Notes: generated from the sequence alone by a model not told the origin. Positions 8,659 through 19,259 are shown, numbered from the stretch's first letter. The stretch is 64,000 nucleotides of DNA from Salinicola lusitanus (GCF_003206045.1 NZ_PZJM01000007.1:16023-80022), one strand, 5' to 3'. Translations and numbers: made by a program.

Positions 8659-10938
8659 ATGACACCGACTCACGTTCGCGGCGCGGTCGGCGAGAACGAT
8701 GCCGAGCTTCCCGTTACACCTTCGCCCAGCCTGGCGGGAGTGAGTGCCTCTCGCCTCAGCGTGGCGGATCTCGAGTCGCTCGCGCATGCGACGCACGCCA
8801 ACCCTTTCGCCGTACTGGGGCCCCATGTCACGGCCGGCGGCGAGCTGGAAGTCAGCGCCTACCTGCCAGGGGCGCTGTCGGTATCGCTGGTGGAGCGCGA
8901 CAGTGATCGCTTACTGGGGGAGTGTACACTCGGCGCCATCGATGGATTTTTCGTCGGAAAAATGGCAAAGCCTTGTGCCTACCGGCTGCATGTCCGGTGG
9001 CCTGACGGGGAGCAGATCGTCGCCGATCCCTACGCCTTCCCGCTGTTGCTGGGCGACACCGATCTCTACCTGATTGGCGAGGGAAGCCATCGGCGCCTGG
9101 GTGAATGCCTCGGGGCCCGCGCAATGACGGTCGAGGGTGTCGAGGGTGTACGCTTCGCGGTATGGGCGCCCAACGCGCAGCGGGTGGCAGTGGTTGGCGA
9201 CTTCAACGGCTGGGATTCGCGTCGTCACGGGATGCGCTGCCGTTACCCCTCGGGGGTGTGGGAGATTTTCATCCCCGGGATCGGCGCCGGTGAGCGCTAC
9301 AAGTATGCCTTGATCGACATCAACGGCGAGCGTCTGCTCAAGGCCGATCCGATTGCGCTCTCCACCGAGCCGCCGCCACTGACGGCGTCGGTGGTGGCCG
9401 ACGCGACGCCGTTTGCCTGGCATGACCAGACCTGGATGGCCGAAAGGCCCGGACGCCATGCCCCCACGGCGCCGATCTCGATCTACGAGGTGCACGCTGG
9501 CTCCTGGCGCAAGCATGGCGGCGACGACGGCGGGATCTATGGCTGGCGGGACCTGACCGAATCGCTGATCCCGTACGTGCTCGAGATGGGCTTCACCCAT
9601 ATCGAGCTGATGCCGGTCATGGAGTATCCCTTCGGCGGCTCGTGGGGGTATCAACCGCTATCGCTGTTCGCGCCCAGTGGACGCTTCGGTTCGCCGCAGG
9701 AGTTCGCGGCGTTCATCGATGCCTGCCACATGGCGGGTATCGGCGTGATCCTCGATTGGGTCCCCGGGCATTTCCCCTCCGATCCTCACGGCCTGGCGCG
9801 TTTCGATGGCACTGCGCTCTACGAATACGCCCATCCCTTCGAGGGCTATCACCAGGATTGGAACACCTACATCTACAACCTGGGGCGGCGCGAGGTCCAC
9901 GGCTTCATGCTGGCCTCCGCGTTGCACTGGTTGCGTGACTTCCATATCGACGGCCTGCGGGTCGATGCGGTCGCCTCGATGATCTATCGCAACTACTCCC
10001 GCCGCGAGGGGGAGTGGATTCCCAACCATCTCGGCGGGCAGGAGAACCTCGAGGCGGTGGCCTTTCTCCAGCATCTCAACCAGGTCGTTCAGGACGAGGT
10101 GCCTGGCGCGATCGTCATCGCCGAGGAGTCGACGGCCTGGCCCGGTGTCACGGCGCCGGTCGAGCAGCATGGCCTGGGTTTCAGCTACAAGTGGAACATG
10201 GGCTGGATGCACGACAGCCTGAGCTACATGAGTCACGATCCACTCTATCGCCGCTATCATCACGATCAATTGACGTTCGGCCTGATCTACGCCTTCAACG
10301 AACGCTTCATGCTGCCGATTTCGCATGACGAGGTGGTACACGGCAAGGGATCGCTGCTGGACAAGATGCCTGGCGATGACTGGCAGCGATTTGCCAACCT
10401 GAGGGCTTACCTCAGCTTCATGTGGTTGCATCCCGGCAAGAAACTGCTGTTCATGGGCTGCGAATTCGCCCAGGGCCGAGAGTGGAGCCATGACCGTGAA
10501 CTCGACTGGTGGCTGTTGCAGGAAGCGCCCAACGCCGGCATTCGGCACCTGGTGGGTGATCTCAATGCCCTCTACCGCTCGCATCCGGCGCTTCACGCAC
10601 TGGACTGCGAGGCGGATGGCTTTCAATGGGTCATCGGTGACGACAGCCACAACAGTGTCTTCGCCTGGTGGCGTCGGGACCGCCACGGTCGCGAGGCCCT
10701 GGCGGTGGCGAACATGACGCCGCAACGGCTCGGCGGCTATCGCATCGGGGTGCCTACCGCCGGGAGCTGGCAGGAGCGTTTCAACTCCGACGCGGCATGC
10801 TACGGCGGCAGTAATGCAGGCAACGGTGGCGGTTTGCAGACCGAGGCGGTCGCCGCCCACGGCGAGCCTCAGTCGCTGGTGCTGACGCTGCCGCCGCTGG
10901 GGGTGATCCTACTGATGCCCGGCGCGCTGGGCGAGTAG
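8659..10938 (+). CDS. glgB: 1,4-alpha-glucan branching enzyme
   Basis: 759 residues, the long form with two N-terminal beta-sandwich (N1 and CBM48) domains before the GH13_9 barrel. It introduces alpha-1,6 branches into glycogen. Motifs: [10 protein letters not shown] (region I), [17 protein letters not shown] (region II nucleophile Asp), [13 protein letters not shown] (region III Glu) and [15 protein letters not shown] (region IV). AGGTGG lies just before the ATG. It starts 36 bases after glgX, so the two are co-transcribed. Its last 30 bases overlap the 3' end of the convergent trehalase gene. No glgA or glgC is present in the window; they would have to lie elsewhere. Confidence 0.95.
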   Translation: MTPTHVRGAVGENDAELPVTPSPSLAGVSASRLSVADLESLAHATHANPFAVLGPHVTAGGELEVSAYLPGALSVSLVERDSDRLLGECTLGAIDGFFVGKMAKPCAYRLHVRWPDGEQIVADPYAFPLLLGDTDLYLIGEGSHRRLGECLGARAMTVEGVEGVRFAVWAPNAQRVAVVGDFNGWDSRRHGMRCRYPSGVWEIFIPGIGAGERYKYALIDINGERLLKADPIALSTEPPPLTASVVADATPFAWHDQTWMAERPGRHAPTAPISIYEVHAGSWRKHGGDDGGIYGWRDLTESLIPYVLEMGFTHIELMPVMEYPFGGSWGYQPLSLFAPSGRFGSPQEFAAFIDACHMAGIGVILDWVPGHFPSDPHGLARFDGTALYEYAHPFEGYHQDWNTYIYNLGRREVHGFMLASALHWLRDFHIDGLRVDAVASMIYRNYSRREGEWIPNHLGGQENLEAVAFLQHLNQVVQDEVPGAIVIAEESTAWPGVTAPVEQHGLGFSYKWNMGWMHDSLSYMSHDPLYRRYHHDQLTFGLIYAFNERFMLPISHDEVVHGKGSLLDKMPGDDWQRFANLRAYLSFMWLHPGKKLLFMGCEFAQGREWSHDRELDWWLLQEAPNAGIRHLVGDLNALYRSHPALHALDCEADGFQWVIGDDSHNSVFAWWRRDRHGREALAVANMTPQRLGGYRIGVPTAGSWQERFNSDAACYGGSNAGNGGGLQTEAVAAHGEPQSLVLTLPPLGVILLMPGALGE

Positions 10939-12465
10939 CGCCCGGGTGACGCCATTGGTCCAGCCGAAGCCGTCCTGAAGCGGATATTCGCCGCCGGTGG
11001 CGAAATCCGCACCAGGGTAGAGGATGTATTTTTCCACCAGCTTGCTTTCGCGGCGGTAGAGCTCCTCGACCAGGGCCAACCAGCGGTCGGCGATGGTGTC
11101 GGCGAGTTCGGTGAAGCCATAACGTCGCAGTCCCTCGATCGCCATCCACTGCAGCGGTGCCCAGCCATTGGGATGATCCCACTGCTGCTGGCTATCGGTG
11201 ATCTCCGTGGTGGCAAGACCGCCCGGCGTCACGAGTCGGTTGGCGATGATGTTGGCGACACGTTCGGCCTGGGCGTCGGAGGCCGCGCCGACGAACAGCG
11301 GAGCGACGCAGGCGGCCGTCAGGTGAACGCTGCTCTGGCCGCGCACGAAGTCGTAGTCGTAATACGCGCCTCGGGTATCGCTCCAGAGATACTTGTCCAT
11401 TGCCGCTTGCCGGCGCAGCGAGCGGCGGCGGAAATCTCCGGCCTTGGCGTCGTCACCCGTGGCGGTATGGAGGCGACACAGTGTCTGCTCGAGATGGAAG
11501 AGCAGCGCGTTGAGTTCCGGCGTGATGAAATGAGTCGTGCGAATGGTGCTGAGATCCGTCACATCCTCCAGCCATCGCCCGCTGAAATCCCATCCGCTCT
11601 CTGCGCCGGCGCGAAGATCCCGGAACAGCGCCTCCGCGGGGCGGGCAGCGCGCTGGGATATCTCGATGTCCTCCCGGAACGACTCTTCACGGGGCGTGGC
11701 GCGATCGTCCCAGTGCCGATTCAGCCGGTTTTCCTCGTCGAGGCGCACGCAACGTCGATGGCTCTCCCCGGGGGCCAGCGTCTTCTCTCCATCCATCCAG
11801 AAAGCGTACTCCCGCTCCAGTTGGGGTAGATAGTCGACCGCCTTGCGCAGACCCTGGCGCTCGGTCAGTTCGACCATCATCGAGAACAGCGGTAGTTGGG
11901 ACCGGCTGAGATAGTAGGTGCGGTTGCCATTGGGCATATGGCCGTAGCGCATGATCAGATCGGCGCAGTTATCGGTGACCGCGCACATCAGGTGGTTCTC
12001 GCCGCTGGCGGCGAGCCCCAGCATGGTGAAGTACGAGTCCCAGTAGTAGTACTCGCGAAACCGCCCGCCGGGCACCACATAGTCGTGGCACAGGGCGAGC
12101 AACGAGGACCAGCGCGGATGCTGACGCGAATTGCGGGTCAGCACCGGCCACAGGTTGTCGATATGTTCGATCAGGTCGTGCTCGGGGCGGGCTTCGTAGC
12201 CCCTGCCCGGAACCATGTCGCTGTAGAAGTGATCGGAGACGAAGACGGCGAGATCGAATCCCACCTGCCGTCGCTGCTGTTCGTAGGCCTCCATGATCTC
12301 CTCGGGCGGCTGTCTCGGAATCGAGTCGGCGAAGGTCTTGGAGTCCTCGAAGATATGCGCCAGCGCGACCGCCTCGAACAGCTCGCCGAAGCGGTCGTGG
12401 GGGGTGATCGCCGCTTCGTCGATCGAGCAGGCGCTCCCGGATGACACCTGAAAGCTGTCGAGCAT
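10909..12465 (-). CDS. treF: Trehalase (GH37), cytoplasmic type
   Basis: 518 residues from the chosen start. It splits trehalose into two glucose molecules. Both trehalase signatures are clear: [16 protein letters not shown] and [13 protein letters not shown]; the C-terminal glycine-rich GGGEY-type motif appears as [17 protein letters not shown]. No signal peptide is visible, so a cytoplasmic location (TreF rather than TreA) is inferred. The ATG at 12465 has AGGGA upstream; the longer in-frame extension to 12549 runs into the SDR stop region and lacks homology-like content. It starts 52 bases after the SDR gene and probably shares its transcript. The 3' end overlaps glgB by 30 bases, convergently. 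Confidence 0.93.
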   Translation of the reverse strand: MLDSFQVSSGSACSIDEAAITPHDRFGELFEAVALAHIFEDSKTFADSIPRQPPEEIMEAYEQQRRQVGFDLAVFVSDHFYSDMVPGRGYEARPEHDLIEHIDNLWPVLTRNSRQHPRWSSLLALCHDYVVPGGRFREYYYWDSYFTMLGLAASGENHLMCAVTDNCADLIMRYGHMPNGNRTYYLSRSQLPLFSMMVELTERQGLRKAVDYLPQLEREYAFWMDGEKTLAPGESHRRCVRLDEENRLNRHWDDRATPREESFREDIEISQRAARPAEALFRDLRAGAESGWDFSGRWLEDVTDLSTIRTTHFITPELNALLFHLEQTLCRLHTATGDDAKAGDFRRRSLRRQAAMDKYLWSDTRGAYYDYDFVRGQSSVHLTAACVAPLFVGAASDAQAERVANIIANRLVTPGGLATTEITDSQQQWDHPNGWAPLQWMAIEGLRRYGFTELADTIADRWLALVEELYRRESKLVEKYILYPGADFATGGEYPLQDGFGWTNGVTRALLAQRAGHQ

Positions 12466-12517
12466 GTCGGTTTCCCTGCATAACGTGGAGCGTACCGGAG
12501 ACGACATGGCCCCCTGG

Positions 12518-13282
12518 TTATTCTTCATATTGCCACAGTAGCCCGCCATCCACCGGTAGTGATGCGCCAGTCATGTAGGCGGCATCGTCGGATGCCAGAA
12601 ATTCGACCACGCCCGCCACGTCCTCGGGCCTGCCCAGACGGTTGAGCGGAATGTTGCCGAGAAGATGGCGCAGTTTCTCCGGGTCCTCTTCGAGCGCCGA
12701 ATTCATCGGGGTCTTGATGGCGCCGGGCGCCACACTGTTGACGGTGATGCCCAACGGCGCCAGTTCGATGGCCAGGTTGCGGGTCAGCATGCGCATGCCG
12801 CCCTTGCTCATGCAGTAGCTGGTGAAGCCTGGGAAGGGTAGGTCCTCGTGAACCGAACTCATGTTGATCACGCGGCCGCCACGGCCTTCGTCGCGCAGAT
12901 GGCGGACGAAGGCCTGGGTAGTGAAGAAGACGCCCTTGAGATTGGTGCGCATGACGTTGTCGTAGTCGGCTTCATCGACGTCAAGGAAGGGGGAATCTAT
13001 CTCGAGGCCGGCATTGTTGACGAGAATGTCCAGGCGGCCCAGCGCCTCGACGCTCTCCGCGATCAAGCGGCGATTGGTATCGATATCGCCGATGTCTCCG
13101 GTCACGATCGCAGCCCGACGGCCATGGGCGCGGACACTGCGTGCGGTCTCCTCGGCGCGCTCCGAGGGCCGGCTACCGCTGACGACGACATCGGCGCCGG
13201 CCTGGGCGAGACGCTCGGCAATGGCGCGACCAATGCCCTGGGTGCTGCCGGTCACCAGGGCGACTTTACCTGAAAGGCGCAT
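12518..13282 (-). CDS. SDR-family oxidoreductase, glucose 1-dehydrogenase-like
   Basis: 254 residues, a classical short-chain dehydrogenase. Seen: cofactor motif TGSTQGIG near residue 12, NNAG near 90, catalytic Ser in NMSSVHED and YCMSK (Tyr-xxx-Lys), and a C-terminal YMTGASLPVDGG. AAGGAGAG lies 6 bases before the ATG, which fixes the start although the frame stays open for another 790 bases upstream. It resembles glucose 1-dehydrogenases. The position just upstream of trehalase suggests it may oxidise glucose released from trehalose, but SDR substrate prediction from sequence is weak. Confidence 0.85.
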   Translation of the reverse strand: MRLSGKVALVTGSTQGIGRAIAERLAQAGADVVVSGSRPSERAEETARSVRAHGRRAAIVTGDIGDIDTNRRLIAESVEALGRLDILVNNAGLEIDSPFLDVDEADYDNVMRTNLKGVFFTTQAFVRHLRDEGRGGRVINMSSVHEDLPFPGFTSYCMSKGGMRMLTRNLAIELAPLGITVNSVAPGAIKTPMNSALEEDPEKLRHLLGNIPLNRLGRPEDVAGVVEFLASDDAAYMTGASLPVDGGLLWQYEE

Positions 13283-13435
13283 CTGTCTCTCCTTGCGTGA
13301 TTTCGCTGGCCCTGCGTGAGCGCCCGAGCGAGGTATGGGAAATGATGATGGAGTCGATGACGGCGGCGGCTGGGGTCGGTCAGACCTCCGTGCCGAGCGC
13401 GCCCGTGAGGCAACGTCTCCATTGAAGATAGAGCA

Positions 13436-13465
13436 GCTTCGACCTTTGGACCAAAGAGTCGAAGC
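13436..13465. promoter_or_regulatory. 30-bp imperfect palindrome between divergent SDR and mscS genes
   Basis: GCTTCGAC-CTTTGG pairs with CCAAAG-A-GTCGAAGC around a central A, giving 14 matched positions with one bulge. It sits 81 bases before the mscS-type start and 154 bases before the SDR start. It could be an operator for a dimeric regulator or a 5'-UTR hairpin of the channel mRNA; sequence alone does not decide. Confidence 0.45.
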
Positions 13466-13546
13466 GTTGTTCTGGCCTCGCGTGGATAGCATGATGTCTG
13501 GCGACAAGCCCTCGAAGGCTCGATATTGATGCGGACAGGAGTCAAC

Positions 13547-15775
13547 GTGACGGGATTGAGAAAGCTGGGATGGATCTTGGGGCTGGTCCTGACACTGCTG
13601 GTCAGCCTGCCGGCATCGGCGCAGTCCTTGACCTCGCTGATGGGCGGCAAGCAGAGCAGCGGTACTCAGTCGGCGCCCGCCCCCACCCCGCAGGAACTGA
13701 GTAGCTCGCTCGATCAGATCATCACCACGCTCGAGAACAGCGACCAGCGCCAGTCGCTGCTGGAGCAACTCAAGCAGCTGCGTGATGCTACGGCGGCGGA
13801 TGCCAGGCAGGAGGGGAGGTCGGAGGGATTGCTGGGCGCCCTCGCTCAGTCGTTCTCTTCCCTGGAAACCGACGGACTCGACAATCCGATCCGCTACTGG
13901 TCGACCCGCGCCGACCAGGCCGGAGACGATCTCTCGACGCTGGTCAGCGAACAACGGCATTGGCCTAGAGTCTTTTTCGAACTGGCTTGGGTCACCGCAC
14001 TCTGGGTCGGGGTGACGTTGCTCGTGGCAACGCTCTGGCGTTGGGGTGTCCGCCAATTGGGGCTGACGTGGCATTTACCGGCGGAGCCGACGACCTGGAC
14101 GCTCGTTCGCCATATCGTGCGGCGCGTGGTGCCTCTGGCAATCGGCTTCGTTGCCGCGCTGGTGACCGTACATCAGGTCACGACCGGCACGGTGGGCCTG
14201 ACATTGGCCATGGTCGCGGCGTACGCCACGCTTTGCGGCGCGGTCTTCTCGGCGATCTGTGAAATCGTGTTCTCGCTTTTCGGCAGCGGACACCGTCACA
14301 CCGCGCTGCGCATCCTGCGGCGGCGCGGAGCCCGCTGGCTGTTTGTGCTGGGGGCGCTGGTCGCGCTGGGCGATGCGGCCAATGCCGAGGCGATGGTCAA
14401 GCCGCTGGGCGCAGGGGTCACGACCTTCCTGTCGCTGATCGCCAATGTGTTGGCGGCATCGCTGCTGGGCGCTTTCGTTCTGGTGTTCCGGCGACCCATA
14501 CGACATTTGATTCGCAACCGCCCCTATTCTCAACGTCAGCAGCGTCGCGCGACCACCGAACTGATCCGGGCGTTCAGCCGGATCTGGCACATCCCCATTC
14601 TGGTCATGGTGGCGGTATCGCTGATCGCGATGATCATGTCGGCAGAGGATTCGCGCAGTGCGTTCTTCCGGGCGGTGGTGACGGCTGGGCTCATGATAGC
14701 GACCCTGGTGGTTACCGGCCTGATACATCGGCGAGGCGCCAACGTTCGCGAGAACCCCTCCTCGGAATACTCAGCACGCCTGGCGCGCTTCGGCTTCACC
14801 CTGGCCCATCTGGCCAGTTGGATGGTATTCGCCGAGCTGGCGATGCGGGTCTGGGGCTCGTCGCTATGGGCGGTGGGCGCTTCCGCCGGCATCGGGCAGC
14901 AAATCGTCAAGGGCGTGCTCGGGCTGGGCGCGACATTCCTGTTGGCTTGGCTGGTATGGATTCTGGCGGATACCGCGATCAAGCATGCGCTACTGCGCAG
15001 TAGCCGTCGCCACGGCCGGCGGGTCAACGCCAGCGCCCGCGCCCAGACCATCACGCCGTTGCTGCGCAACACCGTGTTCGTGACCATCGCCGTGATCGCA
15101 TTGATCATCGCGCTGGCCAATCTGGGCGTGAACGTGACGCCGCTGCTGGCGGGTGCCGGTGTCATTGGCCTGGCGGTCGGCTTCGGTGCGCAGACGCTGG
15201 TCCAGGATCTGATCACCGGCCTGTTCATCCTGATCGAGGACTCACTGGCGATCGACGATTTCGTCAATCTGGGAACGCACAGCGGCACGGTGGAGGCGTT
15301 GAGCATTCGCACCGTCAAGCTGCGAGATCTCGACGGCATCGTGCACATCATCCCGTTCAGTCAGATCCAGGGGATCCAGAACTACTCCCGCGAGTTCGGC
15401 ATTGCCCTGCTGCGGATTCGGATCGCCCATCACATGAAGATCGACGACGCGATCGAGATCGTGCGCGAGATAGCCGACGATCTGCGCAGCGACCCGATGA
15501 TGCGCCACCACATCTGGTCGGCACTGGAGGTTCAGGGCATCGAGAGCTTCGATGCCGGGGCGGCGATTCTGCGCGTGCGGATGCGTACCGCGCCGATCAT
15601 GCAGTGGGACGTGGCCCGCGCCTTCAACCTGCGTCTGAAGCAGCGCTTCGACCAGGATGGGTTGGACCTGGCAATGCCGCGAATGAGTGTGGTGATGGAG
15701 CAGACGCCGGTGCCTGCCCGCGGCGAGACAACCCGTGAGTCGGTAACGGCCCCCGGCGAGCCGGACGCCCAGTAG
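13547..15775 (+). CDS. Large mechanosensitive channel, MscS family (YbiO-like size)
   Basis: About 742 residues. An N-terminal signal peptide (WILGLVLTLLVSLPASAQ) leads to a periplasmic segment with a predicted helical stretch, then several membrane segments. The MscS core lies around residues 500-700: NLGVNVTPLLAGAGVIGLA and GFGAQTLVQDLITGLFILIE are the pore helix and following region, then the beta domain (FVNLGTHSGTVEALSIRTV). These channels vent solutes on hypo-osmotic shock in the inner membrane. GTG 13547 is preferred because AGGAG lies 6 bases upstream and it places the signal peptide at the N-terminus; ATG 13529 or TTG 13526 in the same frame are alternatives. E. coli YbiO has nearly the same length. 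Confidence 0.9.
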   Translation: MTGLRKLGWILGLVLTLLVSLPASAQSLTSLMGGKQSSGTQSAPAPTPQELSSSLDQIITTLENSDQRQSLLEQLKQLRDATAADARQEGRSEGLLGALAQSFSSLETDGLDNPIRYWSTRADQAGDDLSTLVSEQRHWPRVFFELAWVTALWVGVTLLVATLWRWGVRQLGLTWHLPAEPTTWTLVRHIVRRVVPLAIGFVAALVTVHQVTTGTVGLTLAMVAAYATLCGAVFSAICEIVFSLFGSGHRHTALRILRRRGARWLFVLGALVALGDAANAEAMVKPLGAGVTTFLSLIANVLAASLLGAFVLVFRRPIRHLIRNRPYSQRQQRRATTELIRAFSRIWHIPILVMVAVSLIAMIMSAEDSRSAFFRAVVTAGLMIATLVVTGLIHRRGANVRENPSSEYSARLARFGFTLAHLASWMVFAELAMRVWGSSLWAVGASAGIGQQIVKGVLGLGATFLLAWLVWILADTAIKHALLRSSRRHGRRVNASARAQTITPLLRNTVFVTIAVIALIIALANLGVNVTPLLAGAGVIGLAVGFGAQTLVQDLITGLFILIEDSLAIDDFVNLGTHSGTVEALSIRTVKLRDLDGIVHIIPFSQIQGIQNYSREFGIALLRIRIAHHMKIDDAIEIVREIADDLRSDPMMRHHIWSALEVQGIESFDAGAAILRVRMRTAPIMQWDVARAFNLRLKQRFDQDGLDLAMPRMSVVMEQTPVPARGETTRESVTAPGEPDAQ

Positions 15776-15899
15776 AGTCGAGATACCGTGGGCTTCCCCG
15801 GAGGGTGAGATACAGTCGCGCATCTGGCGGCCGATAACGCTTCTAATGAACAATATCATGTGACCAACAACAACAAGAATACGGACCAGGAGCGTTACG

Positions 15900-18800
15900 A
15901 TGAGCGAATCGGTGGCGGCGGTCGATGCGCTGTGGGTCACCCTTGGCGCCATACTGGTATTCATGATGCAGGCCGGATTCCTTTGCCTGGAAGCCGGCGT
16001 CACGCGCAGCAAGAATGCCATCAACGTGGCGATGAAGAACGTCTGCGATTTCGCGGTGGCGATGCTGGTGTTCTGGTGTGTCGGTTTCGGCGTCATGTTC
16101 GGCAGCAGCCAGAGCGGCTGGTTCGGTACGACGTTCTTCTTCCCCGAGTTCGAGGGCACCTTCTGGCTGGCGCTCTACTTTCTCTTCCAGGTCATGTTCT
16201 GCGCCACGGCGGCAACCATCGTCTCCGGTGCGGTCGCGGAGCGCATGCCGTTCCAGTCCTATCTGATCATCACCCTGATCGTCAGTGGCCTGATCTACCC
16301 GGTCTTCGGCCATTGGGCCTGGGGCGGTGGTTACACCGGTGAGCCGGGCTGGCTGGCCGCGCTCGGCTTCATCGATTTCGCTGGCTCCACCGTGGTCCAC
16401 AGCGTTGGCGGTTGGGTGGCGCTGGCCGCCGTATTGCGGATCGGGCCAAGACGTGGGCGCTTCGTCTCCGGGCAAGCCACCAAGCTGATGCCGGCGGGCG
16501 ATCTGCCGCTCGCCATGCTGGGCGTGCTGGTGCTGTTCATCGGCTGGTTCGGATTCAACGGCGGCAGCACGCTGGCGTTCGATGCCAGCGTGCCGGGCGT
16601 CCTGATCAATACCGTGATCGCGGCCGTCTCCGGCGTCATGTCGGCCTTGCTGCTGGGCTGGAAACTGCGCGGTTTCGCCGAGGTGCTCTACGCCCTGAAC
16701 GGTGCGATCGCCGGGTTGGTCGCGATCACTGCCGGCGCTCATGATCTCTCGGTCGATGCGGCGGTGGTGACGGGTGCCGTGGGCGGAGTGCTGATGGTCC
16801 TGGTGAGCGAATGGCTGCTGCGATGGCGTATCGACGATGCCGTCGGCGCCATCCCCGCCCACCTCGCTCCCGGTATCTGGGGCACGTTGGCCGTGGGGGT
16901 GTTTGGCGACGCCGATCGTCTTGGCACTGGCCTGGGTTGGGCCGCGCAGTGCGGCGTGCAGCTCTTGGGCGTGGTGGTGTGCGGGCTCTGGGCGTTTCTG
17001 GTGAGCTGGCTGCTGTTCGGCATGCTGGGGCGGTGGCTGCCGCTGCGAGTCTCGGCCGAGGCCGAGGAGATAGGGCTGAACATGGCTGAGCACGGCGCCC
17101 GTACCGAGCTGTTCGAGTTGCTCGACGCCATGCGCCAGCACGAGGAGCATGGCGAGATCGGCGCGCGGGTCGCGGCCGACCCGTTCACCGAGGTCGGCCA
17201 GATCGCGGCCAGCTACAACCGGGTGTCGGCGGCGCTGGAGCGGGCGATGACACGCACCCAGGTGATCATGCGCAACCTGCGCGACGGCATGCTGACCTGG
17301 CGAAGCGATGGCGTTCTGACCGCGATCAATCCGGGGGCGGAGGCGCTGTTCGGTGTCAGCGCCGAGGCGGTGATGGGGACCTCCGTCGAGGCCTTGATTC
17401 GTTGCCGGGTTCCGGCGCCCGGTCAACGTCGCGAGCTGCGTGTCCGCACGGCAGCGGGGACACGCTCTCTGGAAATCCAGGTCAGCGAGGGAGCGTCCGG
17501 CTCGGAAGCGGAATTCGCCGGTATGGTGCGTGATATCACCGAGCGCAAGCGAATCGAGGAGCAACTGAGCCGCGAGCGGGAGCTCGCCCTGGTGACACTG
17601 GCGTCGATCGGTGATGGGGTGATCACCACCGACCACAGCGGTCTGGTCACCTTCCTCAACGCCGAGGCGGAGCGTTTGACCGGCTGGACGCTGGAGGCTG
17701 CCCGGCAACTGCCGGTGGGCCAGATCTACAGCCTCATCGACGAGGCGTCGAACACCCAGGTCGACAATACCGCCCGCCAGGTGCTCGCCAGCGGCAAGGC
17801 GATCGCCAGTCTCGAGACGCGCCTGCTGGTCGCGCGCGACGGCAGTCGCTGGCCGGTGCAGGACTCCGCCGCCCCGATTCGCAGTCGCGGCGGCTATACG
17901 GTGGGAGCGGTCGTCGTCTTCCAGGACAAGACGCTGACCCGTGAACTGACCCGTAAGCTCAACCATCAGGCCAGCCACGATGCGCTGACCGGGCTGGTCA
18001 ATCGGCGTGAATTCGAGCAACGACTGCAGGCGGCGCTGCTCGATGCGCTAGGTTTCCATGTGCTCTGCTATCTGGATCTCGATCAATTCAAGATCGTCAA
18101 CGATACCTGTGGCCACGGGGCGGGAGACGAGCTGCTGCGCCAGCTATCGATGCTGCTTCGCGCCCGGGTTCGGGATACGGACCTGCTGGCGCGACTGGGC
18201 GGCGACGAATTCGGCATCGTGTTCTTCGAGTGCGATCTGGACGATGCGCTACGGGTCGCCGAGGGTATTCGTGAGACGATCGACGATTTCCGTTTCAGCT
18301 GGGAAGGGCGGACGTTCTCGCTGGGCGCCAGCATCGGCCTGGTTGCGCTGGACGTGGGCCGCTCGGTCGTTCTGAGCGACGCGCTGAGTAGCGCCGATGC
18401 CGCCTGCTATGCCGCCAAGGAGGCGGGACGCAATCGCGTTCATGTCTACCAGCCGGACGACCGTCAGCTGCTCGATCGTCATGGCGAATTGCAGTGGGTG
18501 CCGCGCCTGCAGGCGGCGCTGGACCAGGATCGCCTCCGGCTTTACGCACAATCGATCGCCTCGGTGGCCAATCCCGGCGACATCCATCATCACGAGATTC
18601 TGGTACGGCTGGAGGAGAACGGCAGACTGTATGCGCCGGGTAGTTTCATGCCCTCGGCGGAGCGCTACAACCTGATTGTGCGGATCGATCGCTGGGTGGT
18701 GCGCAACACGTTGGCGTGGCTGTCGGATCGGTATCGTCACAAGGCGCGCGCTGGTATCGACACCTGGTCGATGAACCTGTCCGGCGCATCGCTCTCCGAC

Positions 18801-19259
18801 GAACGCTTCTGCGAGGAGCTGGCGGTGTGGGTGCAGCAGGCGGCACTGCCGGCCGGTACGCTCTGCTTCGAGATTACCGAAAGTGCGGCGATCTCCCAGC
18901 TATCCACGGTGACACGGTTGATCCATCGTCTCAAGCAGTGGGGCTGTCGGTTCGCACTGGACGATTTCGGCGCTGGCCTCTCCTCGTTCGCCTATCTGAA
19001 ACAGCTGCCGGTGGATTACCTGAAGATCGATGGTGCCTTCATCAAGGATATCGATACCGACCCCATCAATCGGGCCATGGTGGAAGCGATCAACACGGTG
19101 GGACATACCGTGGGGCTGAAGACGATCGCCGAATTCGTCGAAACGCCCGAGATCATGGCGCAGTTGTCGCAGCTAGGCGTCGACTTCGCCCAGGGCTACC
19201 TGATCGATCGTCCGCAGCCGCTGGAGAACCTGTCCGATGTGAGAGTCATGCCGCGCTAG
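15900..19259 (+). CDS. Ammonium channel (Amt) fused to PAS-PAS-GGDEF-EAL
   Basis: 1119 residues. Residues 1-400 are an Amt/MEP/Rh channel with the pore twin histidines kept: H167 in STVVHS and H321 in IPAHLAPGIWG. A short linker is followed by two PAS domains (about 450-545 and 560-670), the second ending before the GGDEF domain at 680-845 (RLGGDEFGIV, G766-F770). The EAL domain spans about 860-1110: EILVR at 899-903 in place of EALVR, FEITESA, DDFGAG, DYLKIDGAF and a final FAQGYLIDRPQPL. Both cyclase and phosphodiesterase motifs look intact. It probably couples external ammonium to c-di-GMP at the inner membrane (inference). AGGAG lies 7 bases before the ATG. Confidence 0.93.
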   Translation: MSESVAAVDALWVTLGAILVFMMQAGFLCLEAGVTRSKNAINVAMKNVCDFAVAMLVFWCVGFGVMFGSSQSGWFGTTFFFPEFEGTFWLALYFLFQVMFCATAATIVSGAVAERMPFQSYLIITLIVSGLIYPVFGHWAWGGGYTGEPGWLAALGFIDFAGSTVVHSVGGWVALAAVLRIGPRRGRFVSGQATKLMPAGDLPLAMLGVLVLFIGWFGFNGGSTLAFDASVPGVLINTVIAAVSGVMSALLLGWKLRGFAEVLYALNGAIAGLVAITAGAHDLSVDAAVVTGAVGGVLMVLVSEWLLRWRIDDAVGAIPAHLAPGIWGTLAVGVFGDADRLGTGLGWAAQCGVQLLGVVVCGLWAFLVSWLLFGMLGRWLPLRVSAEAEEIGLNMAEHGARTELFELLDAMRQHEEHGEIGARVAADPFTEVGQIAASYNRVSAALERAMTRTQVIMRNLRDGMLTWRSDGVLTAINPGAEALFGVSAEAVMGTSVEALIRCRVPAPGQRRELRVRTAAGTRSLEIQVSEGASGSEAEFAGMVRDITERKRIEEQLSRERELALVTLASIGDGVITTDHSGLVTFLNAEAERLTGWTLEAARQLPVGQIYSLIDEASNTQVDNTARQVLASGKAIASLETRLLVARDGSRWPVQDSAAPIRSRGGYTVGAVVVFQDKTLTRELTRKLNHQASHDALTGLVNRREFEQRLQAALLDALGFHVLCYLDLDQFKIVNDTCGHGAGDELLRQLSMLLRARVRDTDLLARLGGDEFGIVFFECDLDDALRVAEGIRETIDDFRFSWEGRTFSLGASIGLVALDVGRSVVLSDALSSADAACYAAKEAGRNRVHVYQPDDRQLLDRHGELQWVPRLQAALDQDRLRLYAQSIASVANPGDIHHHEILVRLEENGRLYAPGSFMPSAERYNLIVRIDRWVVRNTLAWLSDRYRHKARAGIDTWSMNLSGASLSDERFCEELAVWVQQAALPAGTLCFEITESAAISQLSTVTRLIHRLKQWGCRFALDDFGAGLSSFAYLKQLPVDYLKIDGAFIKDIDTDPINRAMVEAINTVGHTVGLKTIAEFVETPEIMAQLSQLGVDFAQGYLIDRPQPLENLSDVRVMPR

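Noticed and set aside
7063..8826. 587-codon minus frame opposite glgX
   Set aside because: Covers a gene with complete GH13 motifs; shadow frame only.
13283..14074. SDR extended upstream to 14074
   Set aside because: A strong AAGGAGAG site and the family N-terminus fix the start at 13282; the extension overlaps the channel gene.
15843..18020. 725-codon open frame on the minus strand opposite the Amt-GGDEF-EAL gene
   Set aside because: Composition is His/Gln/Arg-rich and without family motifs; it is a shadow of the GC-rich coding strand.
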